Below, piece by piece: positions 6,613 through 8,169 of a stretch of DNA of 8,169 nt (the stretch's first letter is position 1; each line of letters starts with the position of its first letter). The notes below the pieces were generated by a model, which was not told where the DNA came from, searched no databases, and saw nothing but the letters and a program-made list of their open reading frames with translations. The stretch spans positions 1 through 8,169 of the forward strand of contig CBFHWN010000089.1 of assembly GCA_965659595.1 (NCBI GenBank), in the 5' to 3' direction. The translations under genes and the position numbers were made by a program. The DNA comes from Casp-actino8 sp965659595. Its GTDB lineage: Bacteria > Actinomycetota > Acidimicrobiia > Acidimicrobiales > Ilumatobacteraceae.

Positions 6613-6634
6613 TGAAAAGTCCTAGGCTTTTTCA
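6613..6634. promoter_or_regulatory. Inverted repeat overlapping the tetR promoter (candidate autoregulatory operator)
   Basis: The site reads TGAAAA-N2-CCTAGG-N2-TTTTCA; 9 of 11 symmetric positions pair. It contains the candidate -10 box TAGGCT (6623-6628) and ends 1 nt before the GTG start at 6636. Its size and symmetry suit a TetR dimer, and TetR-family genes commonly repress themselves through such sites. Binding itself is inferred. Confidence 0.6.
6623..6628 (+). promoter_or_regulatory. Probable -10 box (TAGGCT) of tetR
   Basis: TAGGCT matches TAnnnT and ends 7 nt before the GTG at 6636, which fits a leaderless transcript. No Shine-Dalgarno is placed well for that GTG. The box lies in the centre of the inverted repeat at 6613-6634. 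No clear -35 is seen. Confidence 0.5.
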
Positions 6635-6635
6635 G

Positions 6636-7274
6636 GTGAGTGACAACACGGCGACCAAGCGAGTGCGACGGTCCGCCGACGACACTCGTCGACTCGTGAT
6701 CGATGCGGCAGTGTCGTGGATCGAGGAGAACGGCTCGGCCAACCTGAAAATCGTCGACATCGCACGCGTCTGCGGCGTTTCGGAAGTCTTGATCTACCGC
6801 TACTTCTCGGATCGCCAAGGGGTGTTGACGGCTGCCTTAGTCGAACTCTGGGAGCGCTACATGATCGAACCGCTCGATCAGGCCCGAGCGATGATCGAGA
6901 ATCTGCCCGACGATGCGTTCACTCCCGAGCTGCTCGTGAATCTCGGAATTCGTCCCAACCTCGAGGTCGAGCGACGACGCCGGTGGGCCCGACTTCAAGT
7001 CTTGGCGGCCTCACCGGAAAACCCCGAGTTGGCACAGTTGATCCGGGAAACCCAGAACCGAATCAATCGTGAGCACGAAAGCCTGATCGATCTCGTCCGG
7101 ACACGAATGCCCGGGCGTCACGTGCCGTCGGCTCGAATCATGCGCATGTTGAACCAGAACGTGATGTTCGGGTTTCTCCTCGAAGACCTGACCGACAACC
7201 CCATCAGCCAGGACGAACTCGACGAGTTCCTTCTCGAGTTCTACCGGCGCATGTACGAACCCCACCTCGACTAG
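6636..7274 (+). CDS. TetR-family transcriptional regulator
   Basis: This 212-aa protein has the one-component TetR layout. Residues 15-62 form the DNA-binding domain: DTRRLVIDAAVSWIEENG (helix 1) and then LKIVDIARVCGVSEVLIYRYFSDR (about 37-60), with the recognition-helix signature VSEVLIYRYF. The remaining 150 residues are an alpha-helical ligand and dimer domain with no family-specific pocket that I can name. The GTG at 6636 is preferred over the in-frame ATG at 6612 because that ATG lies inside the operator-like repeat and upstream of the apparent -10 box, so it would not be on the mRNA. It follows the tRNA terminator and forms its own unit. Its targets are unknown; its own promoter is the best candidate, with the downstream repeat-protein gene a weaker one because the palindrome there has a different sequence. 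Confidence 0.93.
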   Translation: MSDNTATKRVRRSADDTRRLVIDAAVSWIEENGSANLKIVDIARVCGVSEVLIYRYFSDRQGVLTAALVELWERYMIEPLDQARAMIENLPDDAFTPELLVNLGIRPNLEVERRRRWARLQVLAASPENPELAQLIRETQNRINREHESLIDLVRTRMPGRHVPSARIMRMLNQNVMFGFLLEDLTDNPISQDELDEFLLEFYRRMYEPHLD

Positions 7275-7324
7275 TCGCGACTGATCTCTGTGGGGGCGTC
7301 TCACCCGAGCCGACCTGCCGACAC

Positions 7325-7654
7325 GTGAACTGGTTCCAGTGCGCACTGCTCCTCGCAGGCTTCGGGTTCCTGATCAGTCCCGGTTGTCGACGCATGTTCC
7401 TCCGTCCTTTCCTGGCCATGTTGTCCCTCGTGGCGGCAGATGTCTGGACCCGTCAAGCAGCCAGACGGCTTGTTCGCCCAGGTGGTTCGGTGTCCCGTGC
7501 CCTCGATCAGAGACACCACTCAGGACTTCGCTTCCGGCTTCAGATTGTAATGATTAATCACTACACTCTGATCCGTGCGCAGTGGCCCACTCCGACGTTC
7601 CGCACAGGCAGACGGCGCGAATCCGAGTGTGAGACGCGTTCAACCGCCTCGTAG
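7325..7654 (+). CDS. Doubtful small ORF with hydrophobic N-terminus
   Basis: This GTG-initiated frame of 109 codons lies in the otherwise gene-free stretch after tetR. Its first half has two hydrophobic segments (NWFQCALLLAGFGFLISP and FLRPFLAMLSLVAADVW) and GC-rich third positions like a real gene. Its second half runs through the 32-bp palindrome and overlaps the following secreted-protein frame by 80 nt in another register. No ribosome binding site or -10 box precedes it, and I recognise no family. It may be chance or the remnant of a membrane protein. Confidence 0.2.
   Translation: MNWFQCALLLAGFGFLISPGCRRMFLRPFLAMLSLVAADVWTRQAARRLVRPGGSVSRALDQRHHSGLRFRLQIVMINHYTLIRAQWPTPTFRTGRRRESECETRSTAS
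7540..7571. promoter_or_regulatory. 32-bp near-perfect palindrome over the repeat-protein promoter
   Basis: The left half is TCAGATTGTAATGATT and the right half is AATCACTACACTCTGA; 14 of 16 positions pair. It is AT-rich in a GC-rich setting and contains the candidate -10 box TACACT (7562-7567). There is no following T-run, so it is not an intrinsic terminator. A dimeric or tetrameric repressor site is the simplest reading; the binding protein is unknown. Confidence 0.65.
7562..7567 (+). promoter_or_regulatory. Probable -10 box (TACACT) of the secreted repeat protein
   Basis: TACACT fits TAnnnT and ends 7 nt before the GTG at 7575, the same geometry as at tetR and nearly the same as at the receiver gene. 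It lies in the right arm of the palindrome at 7540-7571, so a bound regulator would block it. Confidence 0.5.
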
Positions 7655-8169
7655 AGGTGGTCGTCGATCACATCGCTGCGCCCGAGTACTCATAGCGCTC
7701 GTCACGGTCATCACCGCTGGCGTGGTGCACGAGTCTGAAGCACAAGCCGCGTGCGAAAATTACTTAATCACTTGGAACGCTTGGGGTGGGACCAGCGTCC
7801 CCCCCATGGCAGTGCTGCAAGGGCAATGTGGTGGCACACTCCCAAACCCGCTGCCCTCCACCACCCGCGCCGGCTACACCTTCACCGGCTGGTACACCGC
7901 TAACACAGGCGGCACCCAAAAGTTTCCCGGTGATGGCGCTCCAAATGGCCACTTCACCTACCACGCCCAATGGGCCGAGAACCTCTCCATCTCCTACCAC
8001 TCCATGAGCGGCACCATGACGTCGGGGGGTTCCAGCAGCACCTACATCGGTGGCACCATCTCGACGCTTCCCACCACCACCCGCACCGGCTACACCTTGA
8101 ACGGCTGGTACACCGCAATGTATTCGGGAGGCACCCGAATCACCACCAGCAGCCCCCACGGTCAAACGT
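7575..8169 (+). CDS. Secreted protein with Listeria-Bacteroides (Flg_new/InlB B-type) repeats, N-terminal part
   Basis: An open frame of 198 codons runs from GTG 7575 past the window end. Residues 1-37 are Arg-rich; 38-51 are a hydrophobic core (VLIALVTVITAGVV) followed by ESEAQA, which makes a signal peptide with a long n-region likely, cleaved near residue 58. Two tandem units follow. Unit 1 (about 63-133) has YLITWNAWGGT, TRAGYTFTGWYTA and FTYHAQW; unit 2 (from about 137) has LSISYHSMSGT and TRTGYTLNGWYTA. The cores are 72 residues apart. This is the pattern of the Listeria-Bacteroides repeat family (Flg_new, related to internalin B repeats), found in surface and secreted proteins as beta-rich stalks. 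More repeats are expected beyond the end. Third codon positions of the first 50 codons are less GC-rich than in neighbouring genes, so the exact start is uncertain; GTG 7629 is an alternative. Cysteines at 60 and 84 may pair. Confidence 0.76.
   Translation, partial: MRSGPLRRSAQADGANPSVRRVQPPRRGGRRSHRCARVLIALVTVITAGVVHESEAQAACENYLITWNAWGGTSVPPMAVLQGQCGGTLPNPLPSTTRAGYTFTGWYTANTGGTQKFPGDGAPNGHFTYHAQWAENLSISYHSMSGTMTSGGSSSTYIGGTISTLPTTTRTGYTLNGWYTAMYSGGTRITTSSPHGQT
7860..8116 (+). repeat. Direct repeat within the secreted-protein gene
   Basis: A 41-nt block at 7860-7900 recurs at 8076-8116 with three mismatches, offset by 216 nt. It encodes TTRxGYTxxGWYTA, the most conserved core of the two Flg_new-type units. 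The spacing is a multiple of three, so recombination between copies would add or remove one whole unit in frame. Confidence 0.85.

Noticed and set aside
7260..7295. Possible hairpin CCCCAC/GTGGGG around a small palindrome at the tetR stop
   Set aside because: The stem is only 6 bp with a 24-nt loop and no T-run follows, so it is too weak to call a terminator.
7764..7766. TTA leucine codon in the secreted protein gene as a sign of bldA-like control
   Set aside because: TTA codons also occur in selB and tetR in this window, so the codon is not restricted to one special gene.
7764..8165. Minus-strand Gly-rich frame of 133 codons opposite the secreted protein
   Set aside because: Its Gly/Ala repeats mirror the Thr/Ala-rich repeat units on the plus strand, which match a known repeat family and have a signal peptide.
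1..8169. CRISPR arrays, insertion sequences, prophage or toxin-antitoxin genes
   Set aside because: No regularly spaced repeats, transposase motifs, phage structural genes or toxin-antitoxin pairs were seen. The tRNA-Pro 3' end is not repeated elsewhere in the window, so no attachment site is supported.

Overview
The window comes from a high-GC bacterium, most likely an actinobacterium and possibly of the Acidimicrobiia/Ilumatobacter type. The grounds are GC-rich third codon positions, frequent GTG starts, several start codons sitting directly behind a TAnnnT -10 box (leaderless style), and a neighbouring pair of Get3/ArsA-like ATPases resembling mycobacterial BagA/BagB. The lineage is an inference; no rRNA or marker gene is present.

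Layout. (1) 1-1930, plus strand: the 3' end of selA overlaps selB by 4 nt (ATGA). Together they are the selenocysteine synthesis and delivery machinery, so the organism probably reads some UGA codons as Sec. No tRNA-Sec gene, selD or selenoprotein is visible here. (2) 1920-3883, minus strand: an nfeD-family membrane protein gene runs into an AlkB-type 2-oxoglutarate dioxygenase gene with a 4-nt stop/start overlap. The dioxygenase gene converges on selB with an 11-nt tail overlap. The NfeD protease domain appears to have lost its catalytic residues. (3) 3895-5966, plus strand: bagA- and bagB-like genes overlap by 4 nt and diverge from nfeD with only 11 nt between start codons. (4) 6004-6591: a stand-alone receiver-domain protein, tRNA-Pro(CGG) with encoded CCA, and a strong intrinsic terminator. 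(5) 6636-7274: a TetR-family regulator whose start is preceded by a near-perfect inverted repeat covering its -10 box. (6) 7275-8169: about 300 bp with no confident gene, which contains a 32-bp near-perfect palindrome. Directly behind it starts a secreted protein with Listeria-Bacteroides type repeats (GYTFxGWYT), which runs off the window end.

Most of the window is ordinary core-type content: selenocysteine decoding, alkylation repair, membrane quality control and a Get3-like ATPase pair. The parts most worth a second look are on the right: two operator-like palindromes each overlaying the apparent promoter of the following gene, a recurring leaderless GTG promoter layout, and a probably cell-surface or secreted repeat protein that a plain ORF scan misses because it begins with GTG and has no stop inside the window. 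No complete undescribed system can be demonstrated from this sequence alone.
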